Assembly: GCA_937974465.1 (NCBI GenBank)
Contig: CALJWY010000215.1
Location: forward strand, 1 to 10,268
Length of the DNA stretch: 10,268 nucleotides
Origin: an uncultured Lysobacterales bacterium
GTDB taxonomy: Bacteria; Pseudomonadota; Gammaproteobacteria; Xanthomonadales; SZUA-36
Reading direction: 5' to 3'
This document shows, piece by piece, positions 1-6,853 of the stretch; the first letter of the stretch is position 1; each line of letters starts with the position of its first letter. Both the position numbers and the translations under genes were made by a program. The notes beneath the pieces were generated by a model that ran no database searches, was not told the origin of the DNA, and saw only the letters and a list, made by a program, of their open reading frames with translations.

Positions 1-177
1 TATGTGTACCAGGTATCGGGTGAGTACGCGATGCTAAAAGCAGCATCTATCAACGGTTGGCTGGATGAAAAGGCAGTTGTTATGGAAGCCCTGACCAGCA
101 TCAAGCGAGCTGGTGCTGACGGTATTCTGACCTATTTCGCCTTGCAGGCAGCAGCCTGGATCCGGGAACAACACTGA
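1..177 (+). CDS. hemB: Delta-aminolevulinic acid dehydratase (porphobilinogen synthase), C-terminal end
   Basis: This is the last 58 codons of a gene that begins left of the window; the frame is open from base 1 and stops at TGA 175-177. The fragment starts YVYQVSGEYAMLKAA, then has NGWLDEKAVVMEALTSIKRA and GADGILTYFA, which are hallmark C-terminal segments of the HemB family. The enzyme condenses two 5-aminolevulinate molecules to porphobilinogen in cytoplasmic tetrapyrrole (haem) synthesis. The catalytic lysines and metal site lie upstream and cannot be judged. Usual family residues near the end (AKEAARWL-like) read ALQAAAWI here, a mild divergence. The stop overlaps the probable start of aroE, so the two genes are probably co-transcribed and translationally coupled. 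Confidence 0.95.
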   Translation, partial: YVYQVSGEYAMLKAASINGWLDEKAVVMEALTSIKRAGADGILTYFALQAAAWIREQH

Positions 178-992
178 TCAAACTTGCCATATTCGGGCGT
201 CCTGTCGCGTCGTCACTTTCGCCATCCGTACACCGGATGTTTGCAGATCAGTTTGGCCTGGATGTTGAGTACGAAAAGATCGATGCCGGCCCGGATGAAT
301 TCCCCGCGGCTTTGGAGGATTTTCGCCGCGCGGGCGGTATTGGCTGCAATATCACCATGCCGCTTAAAAATGCCGCATGGCAACTGGCGGCTGATTCTTC
401 ACCGCAGGTTGGCCAGGCACAGGCAGCCAATACACTGGTATATCAAGCATCCGGGTGGTTTGCACATAACACTGACGGGGTCGGGTTGGCCGCTGACCTG
501 ACCCGAAATCATGCGCTGGAACTCAGTGACCGCCGCATATTGATTCTTGGTGCCGGGGGTGCAACCGCAGGCATCCTCGGTGAATTGCTGGCGGCAAAGC
601 CACGGCAAATAATGTTGGTCAACCGTAACCTTGAGCGTGCCCATACCCTGGCACAGCGATTTGATAGCCTGGGGGAGGTCAAGGTGACCGGTTGGAGCGA
701 ACTCGCCCGGCATGACAGCTTTGACCTGGTCATCAATGCGACATCACTGGGGCATCAGGGCAGGACACCACCCCTGCCCGGGGCGGTTTTTGCCAAGGAC
801 TCGGTTTGCTATGACCTGAACTACTTCAAAGCGAGCCTGCCATTGAAAACTCTGTGTGAGCGAGTTGGGCAGCGCTATATTGATGGCTTGGGGATGCTGG
901 TTGAACAGGCCGCGGCGAGTTTCCATATATGGACTGGTAAAAGGGCTGATAGCAGCCTGGTGATTAAAAAACTGCGTGATCACCGGTACTGA
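174..992 (+). CDS. aroE: Shikimate dehydrogenase (NADP+), likely non-ATG start
   Basis: AroE reduces 3-dehydroshikimate to shikimate with NADPH in the cytoplasmic pathway to chorismate and aromatic amino acids. Read from CTG 174 the protein is 272 aa, the length of E. coli AroE. The shikimate-binding motif SSLSPSVH is at residues 13-20. Catalytic K65 lies in NITMPLK, N86 in AANT, and D101 in NTDGVGLAAD. The NADP-binding loop GAGGATAG is near 126-133, followed by NRNLERA (150-156), NATS and the C-terminal DGLGMLVEQAA. The only ATG near the beginning (237) would remove the substrate-binding serines, so translation must begin upstream. The frame is open back to a stop at 117-119 but has no ATG, GTG or TTG there. 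CTG 174 overlaps the hemB stop (CTGA) and puts K65 and N86 at the E. coli positions; ATC 177 is the alternative. A weak GGGA lies 6 bases upstream of the CTG. Product confidence is very high; the start is an inference. Confidence 0.93.
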   Translation: MIKLAIFGRPVASSLSPSVHRMFADQFGLDVEYEKIDAGPDEFPAALEDFRRAGGIGCNITMPLKNAAWQLAADSSPQVGQAQAANTLVYQASGWFAHNTDGVGLAADLTRNHALELSDRRILILGAGGATAGILGELLAAKPRQIMLVNRNLERAHTLAQRFDSLGEVKVTGWSELARHDSFDLVINATSLGHQGRTPPLPGAVFAKDSVCYDLNYFKASLPLKTLCERVGQRYIDGLGMLVEQAAASFHIWTGKRADSSLVIKKLRDHRY

Positions 993-1005
993 GCCAATGG
1001 GCTTT
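992..1005 (+). terminator. Weak candidate terminator between convergent aroE and pilV
   Basis: AGCC (992-995) can pair with GGCT (1000-1003) around an AATG loop, followed by TTTAT. The stem is only four base pairs and the U tract is short, so this is a poor intrinsic terminator. It is the only candidate in the 32-base gap between the two convergent stops, and termination may instead be factor-dependent. Confidence 0.15.
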
Positions 1006-1024
1006 ATATCAATTCTATGCTTGG

Positions 1025-3178
1025 TCAGTTGCAGCCATTCGCCTGGATTGAAATATCATGGCTAATGGAGAAATCCAGCGCCGGTGAAGGCGAAAGGTTA
1101 AAGTAGGCAAACCCTCGGCCGTTGGCATCGGTGCCGCTTGAAAGCGGGTTTAAGGTCGCACTGCAAGCAGCGAGAATGACGTTTTGCTTTTTATAGTTAA
1201 AGATCTTGATAGCGACATTCGGCTCACTGGATAAGAACTCACAGATATATCCATCGGGCAGCCGATTGCAGTTTGCCTGGTCACCTTCAACCTGGATGTC
1301 CGTCGCCTTCAGACCCGAAACACCGGAGTAGATAATGCCTCTGACTATGGTGTTGCCAGGCGGTGGGGGAGGTGTCGCGGTCAGCGCACTTACAGACAGG
1401 GTTGCTTCCCGCAGCTCGGAAGAAAAACCGGGATCAATCGGATCGGTATCCGTCAACCCGAGATTCCCGGCATGTCCTGATGCGGTGATGGTCGAAGTCC
1501 CGCTGCCAAAGGTGTTTGAAGCGACGCCACGGCTATGGGCATTATCTGTCAGCACCGGTTCATTGGTGGTGTCAATTGGTTGGTTGGCGGGTTCCTCGGT
1601 CCAGCGATTCAGCCATGTTAACTGGACATCAAAGAACGGAATCAGCTCCAGCGGATTGGTGGAAGTGTTTTTATCGAATTGAATGGTTTCACTGTCACAA
1701 TCCGTTGCCTTGCCTTCTTCGGGCAGTACACGCAGGCAGTCAATAGCGGTACGCAGATCTTCCCTCAGGTAGTCAATATACACCCCCCGCGATCTCAGTT
1801 GCTGGGTTTCGGCACCGAGGGTAGTGGGTATGCTGGTTGCTGTTGGGAAACCGCCCGCTGCCGGCGCCAGGGGTGGTGACGGAAGCACCAGGGGCGTTAG
1901 TTCGTAATCTCCGTTGAGTGCGCTTTCGAACAGGTTTGTACTGGTGGTTACCCAGTTTGAATAAGCATTGACCTCAGACTCATCATCGAGAAAATTTTCC
2001 GGGAAGACATTGCGGCCTTCCTGGCGAAAGTCCTGACCAACGCGCATAAATCCATCCACACGAACCATCCTGCAGGCCTCCACATAAGGATCCCCGCTGG
2101 ACTGTGCCAGCACCAACTCTCCCCTGCTGTTGCGACCATAGTGTTTGTGGTCGCCCTGGAGGGGGCCTGAAGCCAGGTAATCGCCAGCATGACGAAACGG
2201 GTCATAAAGCGCTGCCGCGGCATCACCGCTTACAGTCGCGCCATCATGGTGATCACGGCAACATTCGTCACAGTAAATACTTTGTACGTTGCTGGCGGAG
2301 ACCCCCACAGGCTTGATCACAAGGTCGCCCCTCTGGTACTCGTCTGCAGCCCAGGTTGTTGGCAGACGCCCACCCTGTTCCGGCACCAAAGGCAGTTCAT
2401 CCATTCGGCACTCACAGCTGACACTGATGAACTCCTCCCGGCGAAGAAATAATGCCCCGTCATCGGTTTGTGAGTAGGTGATGACATCAAAGCGGGTTTC
2501 GACCTTCTCGTCGAGACGATACACGCGGGGAACAGGCGATGTTGATTCCTTGAAACGGCTTTCACCCAGTTGCAAAGAGACGATATCGGGATTATTGCCG
2601 GGTGTGTAAGAAACTTCGGGTAATAGGGATTTAGTCTCTCCCTGGGTGGCTGATCTTGCTGCGCCCTGGGTTGTTACAGAAGATATTATGGCGGTGAGCC
2701 TGATACCCCCCGTGCCAAGTTCTGTGGCCGAGATAGCCTGTGAATCAGAACTGCGAAATCCGGGCGTATCACCCCAGGTGACATTGACGGTGGCCTCCTT
2801 GAAGTCGGAAACCAGCAACTGTGCCGGATTCGATGTACTGAATCGTTCTGTTGTCTGGTCGTAGTAATAATCTGTGACATTCATGGCGACAAGGTAATCA
2901 ACGTTGCCGCGGGAGATGGTGAATGTCCGGTTTTGAATATCTCCATAGGCAGGAATGGAATTATCCGGATCGTTGTCGATCAGGCCAAAACCACGTATGA
3001 ATTCGATTTGCTCCTCGGCAATATTGGTTGCAACACTGCGGACTGAAGCATCGACCTGGGAACGTGTGAGTTGTCCCTGCAAAGAGGCAAGCGCCAACAT
3101 TCCAACACTGAAGATAAACATTCCAATGACCAGTTCGAACAGGCTGAAACCCTGGTCTTTGCCGATTGAAATTTTCAT
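1025..3178 (-). CDS. pilV: PilV-like type IV pilus minor pilin, greatly enlarged (717 aa)
   Basis: This is a minor pilin, expected to be inserted in the inner membrane, cleaved by prepilin peptidase PilD and incorporated at or near the pilus tip. The leader MKISIGKDQG is followed by FSLFELVIGMFIFSVGMLAL; cleavage after G10 leaves F+1 and the conserved E+5. The following QLTRSQVDASVRSVATNIAEEQIEFIRG is typical PilV helix. Usual PilV proteins are about 150-200 aa; this one continues to 717. The extension holds a Cys/His-rich stretch (C255, C257, C303, C306, C307, H310, H311, H330, H344, H346). A five-proline linker (603-607) leads to a C-terminal domain of about 110 aa with C637, C646, C672 and C716. 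All 12 cysteines lie after residue 250. The ATG at 3178 was chosen because it gives a normal short leader, lies 4 bases after the pilX stop and has AAGGA upstream; the frame stays open to 3397 but that part overlaps pilX. It is the last gene of the operon. The family is clear from the N-terminus only; the function of the extension is unknown. Confidence 0.82.
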   Translation of the reverse strand: MKISIGKDQGFSLFELVIGMFIFSVGMLALASLQGQLTRSQVDASVRSVATNIAEEQIEFIRGFGLIDNDPDNSIPAYGDIQNRTFTISRGNVDYLVAMNVTDYYYDQTTERFSTSNPAQLLVSDFKEATVNVTWGDTPGFRSSDSQAISATELGTGGIRLTAIISSVTTQGAARSATQGETKSLLPEVSYTPGNNPDIVSLQLGESRFKESTSPVPRVYRLDEKVETRFDVITYSQTDDGALFLRREEFISVSCECRMDELPLVPEQGGRLPTTWAADEYQRGDLVIKPVGVSASNVQSIYCDECCRDHHDGATVSGDAAAALYDPFRHAGDYLASGPLQGDHKHYGRNSRGELVLAQSSGDPYVEACRMVRVDGFMRVGQDFRQEGRNVFPENFLDDESEVNAYSNWVTTSTNLFESALNGDYELTPLVLPSPPLAPAAGGFPTATSIPTTLGAETQQLRSRGVYIDYLREDLRTAIDCLRVLPEEGKATDCDSETIQFDKNTSTNPLELIPFFDVQLTWLNRWTEEPANQPIDTTNEPVLTDNAHSRGVASNTFGSGTSTITASGHAGNLGLTDTDPIDPGFSSELREATLSVSALTATPPPPPGNTIVRGIIYSGVSGLKATDIQVEGDQANCNRLPDGYICEFLSSEPNVAIKIFNYKKQNVILAACSATLNPLSSGTDANGRGFAYFNLSPSPALDFSISHDISIQANGCN

Positions 3179-3182
3179 CGCG

Positions 3183-4697
3183 TCATCCTTCCCAGCCAAT
3201 GTCCGGTAAGCCGAAGTCCCGCCAGCCACCGCTGATGGTGCCGATGCCATTTGAACCTGCGGCAAGCAGGGCAACATCCTTGTTGTAAATGATCTTGAAG
3301 GTGCCAACAAACGAGTCCAGTTCAGCATCGATGATGACTGAGCCGTAAACAATATTGGTCCCGGAGGCGTTCCATTCGGCATCCGGTGCTTCAACATCGC
3401 TTATAAAAACAACCCCGTAGATATTATTGTCGCCAGTGAAGGTCGTGTTTTTGGCTGCGCTGATCAACATAACGGGCCACCTGGGCGAACCGACAACATT
3501 GGTTCCATCAAGACGGCATTCCTCGCCCGATATCCAATAGATTCCATGGCTGTCCGGCCCCAGGCTTGAACAGTCTTCAAGAACTTTTGCAGCCGATTTA
3601 ACCAACTGATACTGGCTCTTGGATACATCAAAGAAGAACTTGAACAGGTCACATGGAAATTCGGCATCTTCCAACAGGTCTATACCCATGAAATCAGCGG
3701 TGCCGACAGTGTAGCTTATGGCCTCCGCGGCAGAACAAGCGCAACTCGGAGCAGTGCAAGCCATGCCATTGGGAATTTCATCAGTCTCGTACCACTCGTG
3801 ATATTCACAGGTCGCCCAGTTACCACTGCCTAACAGTGGTTCACCGGTCGAGCAGGCCGGATTGGAATTGGCCCAAACAGATACCGGTACCCCTACGCCG
3901 CCTGCGTTTGGGTTGGGCACAATTTCAGCCGTACCGGTCGGTGGAAATGTTGTTCTTACGGTCAAGGGGACCGGCGGCGAGCCACGGGCCAGATTAAAGC
4001 TGGTCAGTGGCAGAGCCAGGTGCGCAGACACCAGGCAGGTACTTGTATCATCGGGGTCAGTGCAATCGGCATATCCATAAGATAGAACCGTGACCACAAA
4101 AGACGACCGTGCAATGTCTTCGCCGGCAACCGGAGCCGACATGCAGCCGCCGCTGGGGTTGGCGAAATCAACCTGGCAAAAAACAGCCGATACACGTGCA
4201 GTAGATTCAGTTGGCAGCATATCCAGATTGATCGGAATGGTGTCAAATTTACCTGCGGCCGAGGTTGCCGGATCATCATAAAAATAAGACGAAGAAATAT
4301 TTCCAGCAGGAATCCTGCCCCCGCAAGGGTGATCGATGCCGGCATCAGCAGGGCAGGGCTCCCAAACCCCTTCGGTTGCGTCAAACCAACCAGGCCGTGT
4401 GCCACCCGAGCCATCAGGTGCCGCTTCGGCTTCCGCAGAGAGTATTCGGGAACTGTTCGCAAGCATGTATTCAACGACCTGGTCAGCAGCGGACTCTGCA
4501 GCATGAAAGGCCAGTTTCTGGCGATATTCGTTGGCTGATATGCGTTGTTCCGATTGTTGAATGCGGGCTGAATACAACAGCATCAGTGTGATTAGAGAGA
4601 GCAGGATAACGGCCGAAAATATGGTCAGCCCGCCCCTTTGTCGACCGGGATGAGTTAGCTGTACAGATTTTCCGGTCCGAAGTAGATTGGTAGTCAT
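3183..4697 (-). CDS. pilX: PilX-like type IV pilus assembly protein, enlarged (504 aa)
   Basis: The N-terminus fits the PilX_N family: a basic leader ending RQRGG, then a hydrophobic helix LTIFSAVILLSLITLMLLYS (24-43) without the E+5 of ordinary pilins, as is normal for PilX. A polar helix (RIQQSEQRISANEYRQKLAF, then HAAESAADQVVEYML) completes the lollipop stalk. PilX works with FimT/PilV/PilW in priming pilus assembly. Typical PilX proteins are near 150-200 aa; this has about 300 more residues and 14 cysteines, including C314, C319 and C321 in ACTAPSCAC. Residues 385-460 have short repeated hydrophobic strands (GIYWISG, WPVMLISA, NIYGVVFIS, IVYGSVIID), suggesting a beta-solenoid or polymer-forming-type fold, an inference from pattern alone. 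The ATG at 4697 lies 13 bases after the pilW stop, with GGAAA just upstream; the TGA is 4 bases before pilV. Confidence 0.82.
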   Translation of the reverse strand: MTTNLLRTGKSVQLTHPGRQRGGLTIFSAVILLSLITLMLLYSARIQQSEQRISANEYRQKLAFHAAESAADQVVEYMLANSSRILSAEAEAAPDGSGGTRPGWFDATEGVWEPCPADAGIDHPCGGRIPAGNISSSYFYDDPATSAAGKFDTIPINLDMLPTESTARVSAVFCQVDFANPSGGCMSAPVAGEDIARSSFVVTVLSYGYADCTDPDDTSTCLVSAHLALPLTSFNLARGSPPVPLTVRTTFPPTGTAEIVPNPNAGGVGVPVSVWANSNPACSTGEPLLGSGNWATCEYHEWYETDEIPNGMACTAPSCACSAAEAISYTVGTADFMGIDLLEDAEFPCDLFKFFFDVSKSQYQLVKSAAKVLEDCSSLGPDSHGIYWISGEECRLDGTNVVGSPRWPVMLISAAKNTTFTGDNNIYGVVFISDVEAPDAEWNASGTNIVYGSVIIDAELDSFVGTFKIIYNKDVALLAAGSNGIGTISGGWRDFGLPDIGWEG

Positions 4698-4710
4698 CGT
4701 TTCCGAGCCT

Positions 4711-5454
4711 TCAAGCGCCCGCTGACTGAATATCGTTGCGGATCAGGATGAGGTCCTGTATTTCCCGTTGGACAGAGTGATTGTTAGCCATCCTGCCGTT
4801 GATGTTCAGCCTGATCTTTTCAACCACCTGCACATCGCCGGCAGCCGAAAGCGTCTCGGTATATGAATCAGAAGTGCTTATATTGAAGCCTGTGATTTCG
4901 ACGACATTCGGGTCTGTGATTGATTCCCAGCTTGTATCATCGTCGCAATTAGCAGCCGCATTTCCTGTTGTCCGCATCTGCAGGACACCGACACCGCCGA
5001 TCGTACCAAGCCTGAATCCACCTATCGGGTCGTCACTGAGGTCTGCATCTCCATCTCGATCAAGCCAGTACCAGAAACAATTGCCGGCATCATTGATGTG
5101 GATCGTATCCACATAGGCAGAAATATTGAGGTCATCACGGCAATCGACGTTGGCAAAGCAGTTGAGAAAACTGCCATGATAATTAGCCCTGCGCAGGTCA
5201 CGGCTCATGAGTTGCATGGAGGCCCGTAACTCCTGAGAAAGACGAGACATCTGGATGGTTGTGGATCCGCTACCGAGGGTGTTGGCCATCAGGACGACCA
5301 TGGTGGTAACCGCCAGCAAGCTCAACGCCATGGAAATCATCATTTCCAGCATGCCGAGACCACGTTGATTTTCAGGGGGGGTCACGGGCCTGTAATGCCT
5401 GGTAATGGAAACGCCACGTGCGCGCTCACATGGGCGAGGGCTTACCCTGCACAT
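4711..5454 (-). CDS. pilW: PilW-like type IV pilus minor pilin
   Basis: PilW-family minor pilin. The prepilin site is ENQRG|LGMLEMMISMALSLL, with cleavage after G32 and E+5 at residue 37. Then comes the amphipathic helix typical of PilW (QMSRLSQELRASMQLMSRDLRRANYHG). Mature length is about 215 aa, slightly short for the family. Residues 132-142 (DRDGDADLSDD) look like a calcium-binding EF-hand-type loop. Cysteines in the mature part are C99, C105, C126 and C170. The start is uncertain. ATG 5454 overlaps the fimT end by 13 bases, has AGGCGGA upstream and gives a 32-residue leader, which is long. GTG 5385 would give the 9-residue leader VTPPENQRG, more usual for prepilins, but has a weaker ribosome binding site. 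Membership in the operon fimT-pilW-pilX-pilV supports the call. Confidence 0.8.
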   Translation of the reverse strand: MCRVSPRPCERARGVSITRHYRPVTPPENQRGLGMLEMMISMALSLLAVTTMVVLMANTLGSGSTTIQMSRLSQELRASMQLMSRDLRRANYHGSFLNCFANVDCRDDLNISAYVDTIHINDAGNCFWYWLDRDGDADLSDDPIGGFRLGTIGGVGVLQMRTTGNAAANCDDDTSWESITDPNVVEITGFNISTSDSYTETLSAAGDVQVVEKIRLNINGRMANNHSVQREIQDLILIRNDIQSAGA

Positions 5455-6023
5455 GTCAGGTATCCGCCTATCGATTGACCGTCATCAGGGCTACAGATCG
5501 ACAGTAAACCGGTTGGAGTAATGCTCAGTCGCAGTTTGAAGTCGCCGTTGGCTGATTCAAAGGTGAGTTGCAGTTTATCTCCGGCAGGCTGCAGGATACC
5601 CCGGATAGGGTCAAAAGTTATTCGGGAATCGCCCCCGGTGGGTTGGGAATCCGTGGCTTCAATCAGGTGGATAAACTGAAAGCTGCTCGCTTCAATTCGC
5701 GTCGACGCACCGTCAATCACGCAGTATTGCTCCGAGGCCGGATCTGTTTCGGTGCAATCGCAAGCGTCCAACGCCAGCACTGTGCCAATGCACCAGTTCT
5801 GGTCCCCGGACCGGTTAAAGGATAGTGAAACGTGCTGATTCTGCTTTTGAGCCTCGCTCTGCGCGACACTCAGAAACGCTGCAATCTGCTCGGTTGCGTT
5901 GGTCACCCTCCGTTTTTGGCTGACCTGTTCCCACGATGGAGCGGCTAAAGTCAGAGAGATGCCAATGAGTGTAATTACAACAAGCAACTCAATGAGCGTA
6001 AAACCCAATCTATTTCTAAACAT
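5442..6023 (-). CDS. fimT: FimT/GspH-type minor pilin, first gene of the pilin operon
   Basis: The leader MFRNRLG is followed by FTLIELLVVITLIGISLTLAAP: prepilin peptidase cleavage after G7, F+1 and E+5, the classic type IV pilin signal. The rest fits the GspH/FimT/FimU family: WEQVSQKRRVTNATEQIAAF with LSVAQSEAQKQNQHVSLS, then a beta-rich domain with ITFDPIRGIL and a terminal GLLSICSPDDG. The protein is 193 aa, normal for the family. Six cysteines (78, 88, 90, 101, 177, 191) suggest disulfides in the periplasmic domain. FimT/FimU is thought to join the major pilin fibre to the tip complex. The ATG at 6023 is well supported by AAGGA seven bases upstream (6031-6035). Its end overlaps the longest pilW reading. 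FimU and FimT cannot be told apart from sequence alone. Confidence 0.85.
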   Translation of the reverse strand: MFRNRLGFTLIELLVVITLIGISLTLAAPSWEQVSQKRRVTNATEQIAAFLSVAQSEAQKQNQHVSLSFNRSGDQNWCIGTVLALDACDCTETDPASEQYCVIDGASTRIEASSFQFIHLIEATDSQPTGGDSRITFDPIRGILQPAGDKLQLTFESANGDFKLRLSITPTGLLSICSPDDGQSIGGYLTCAG

Positions 6024-6099
6024 GGCGACATCCTTGTCACTAGCTCAACAAATTTTAGTTCCCTTCTATTTCCTTTCATTCCCCGTTAATCACACCCGA

Positions 6100-6128
6100 A
6101 GTATAGAGTGAAGACACGGTGAAGTTCC
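6100..6128 (-). promoter_or_regulatory. Candidate promoter of the minor-pilin operon
   Basis: On the minus strand TATACT (6100-6105) is a good sigma-70 -10 box, about 77 bases upstream of the fimT ATG. The matching -35 region (about 6122-6128, GGAACT or GAACTT) is poor. Directly upstream lies an A/T-rich tract with eight Ts in a row (6130-6137), placed where an UP element would be and able to compensate for a weak -35. No sigma-54 (GG-N10-GC) element was recognised. Inference from motif and position only. Confidence 0.33.
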
Positions 6129-6129
6129 T

Positions 6130-6182
6130 AAAAAAAAGATTAAAATTAATGATTGAGTGCAACGAATGGAGGGCTGAAGCCC
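6130..6182 (-). terminator. Possible weak terminator after trmH
   Basis: Just after the trmH stop, the minus strand has GGGC-TTCA-GCCC (6182-6171), a four-pair stem with a stable-type loop. A run of eight Ts (6137-6130) follows only about 33 bases later, so hairpin and U tract are not adjacent as in a normal intrinsic terminator. The T tract may belong instead to the promoter of the pilin operon. Confidence 0.2.
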
Positions 6183-6187
6183 GAGCT

Positions 6188-6853
6188 TCAAGTTGACCTT
6201 GGCATTGGCTCGGCCAGGTCACCGTTTTCATCCAGTGCAGGATATTTCAGGCCATGTTTCTGGCAATACTCGGTTAAAACCGGATGTAACCACTCAAACC
6301 TCTGTCGGGCGAGGGTTTCTGCATCCAGGCGTGGCTGGTCATACATTCCGGCGGTTTCACGTTGCCGTCGTGCTTCATACAGGACAATGGCACAGGCGAC
6401 CGAGACATTCAGGGACTGGGTAACACCCATCATTGGGATGCTGATCTGGTGATCCGCATACGTCAGGGTGATATCGCTCACACCAAACAACTCCGTGCCC
6501 AGTACCAGGGCGGTTGGTTGGGTGTAATCCAGCTTACGGTAATCCATTGCGCTGTCACTGAGGTGGGCCGCGACCAGTTGAAAGCCCTTCGATTTGAGGT
6601 CCGTACAGGCATCTTCCGAGTTGGCATGGGTCTTGATGGACATCCATTTCTCTGCGCCCTGCGATGTATTCCAGTGCTTTCGCAGGTTGTCTTCACCGGG
6701 CAACACGTGCATCTCATTGATGCCGACGGCGTCGCAGTTTCGTACCATGGCGGAGAAGTTTCGGGGCTTGTGCAGGTTCTCTGCAAAAACAGTCAGATCC
6801 GGCTGGCGCAATGCCAGCACCGCATCCAGCCGGGCAACACGCTCAGGTGTCAT
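6188..6853 (-). CDS. trmH: tRNA (guanosine-2'-O)-methyltransferase TrmH (Gm18)
   Basis: TrmH transfers a methyl group from S-adenosylmethionine to the 2'-OH of G18 in the tRNA D-loop. The 221-aa protein follows E. coli TrmH throughout: RQPDLTVFAENLHKPRNFSA at 16-35 with the catalytic arginine R38 of motif 1, THLSD-like AAHLSD near 95-100, motif 2 LVLGTELFGVS (117-126), and motif 3 IPMMGVTQSLNVSVA (139-153), which forms the SPOUT trefoil knot and SAM site. The C-terminal extension (LKYPALDENGDLAE) characteristic of TrmH, rather than TrmL or RlmB, is present. The start at ATG 6853 (MTPERVARLD) matches the E. coli N-terminus; the frame is open to 6886. It overlaps the end of the TRAP permease gene by 11 bases, so translation is likely coupled. 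AAGGA lies only one base from this ATG, too close for an ideal ribosome binding site, which also suggests coupling. Confidence 0.93.
   Translation of the reverse strand: MTPERVARLDAVLALRQPDLTVFAENLHKPRNFSAMVRNCDAVGINEMHVLPGEDNLRKHWNTSQGAEKWMSIKTHANSEDACTDLKSKGFQLVAAHLSDSAMDYRKLDYTQPTALVLGTELFGVSDITLTYADHQISIPMMGVTQSLNVSVACAIVLYEARRQRETAGMYDQPRLDAETLARQRFEWLHPVLTEYCQKHGLKYPALDENGDLAEPMPRST

Noticed and set aside
3179..3397. In-frame N-terminal extension of PilV (73 more residues)
   Set aside because: It overlaps the end of pilX, would bury the prepilin leader inside the protein, and the ATG at 3178 has a good ribosome binding site.
4004..4504. 166-codon frame on the minus strand inside pilX
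   Set aside because: Out of frame with pilX, no domain or membrane logic; pilX has the prepilin-type N-terminus and operon spacing.
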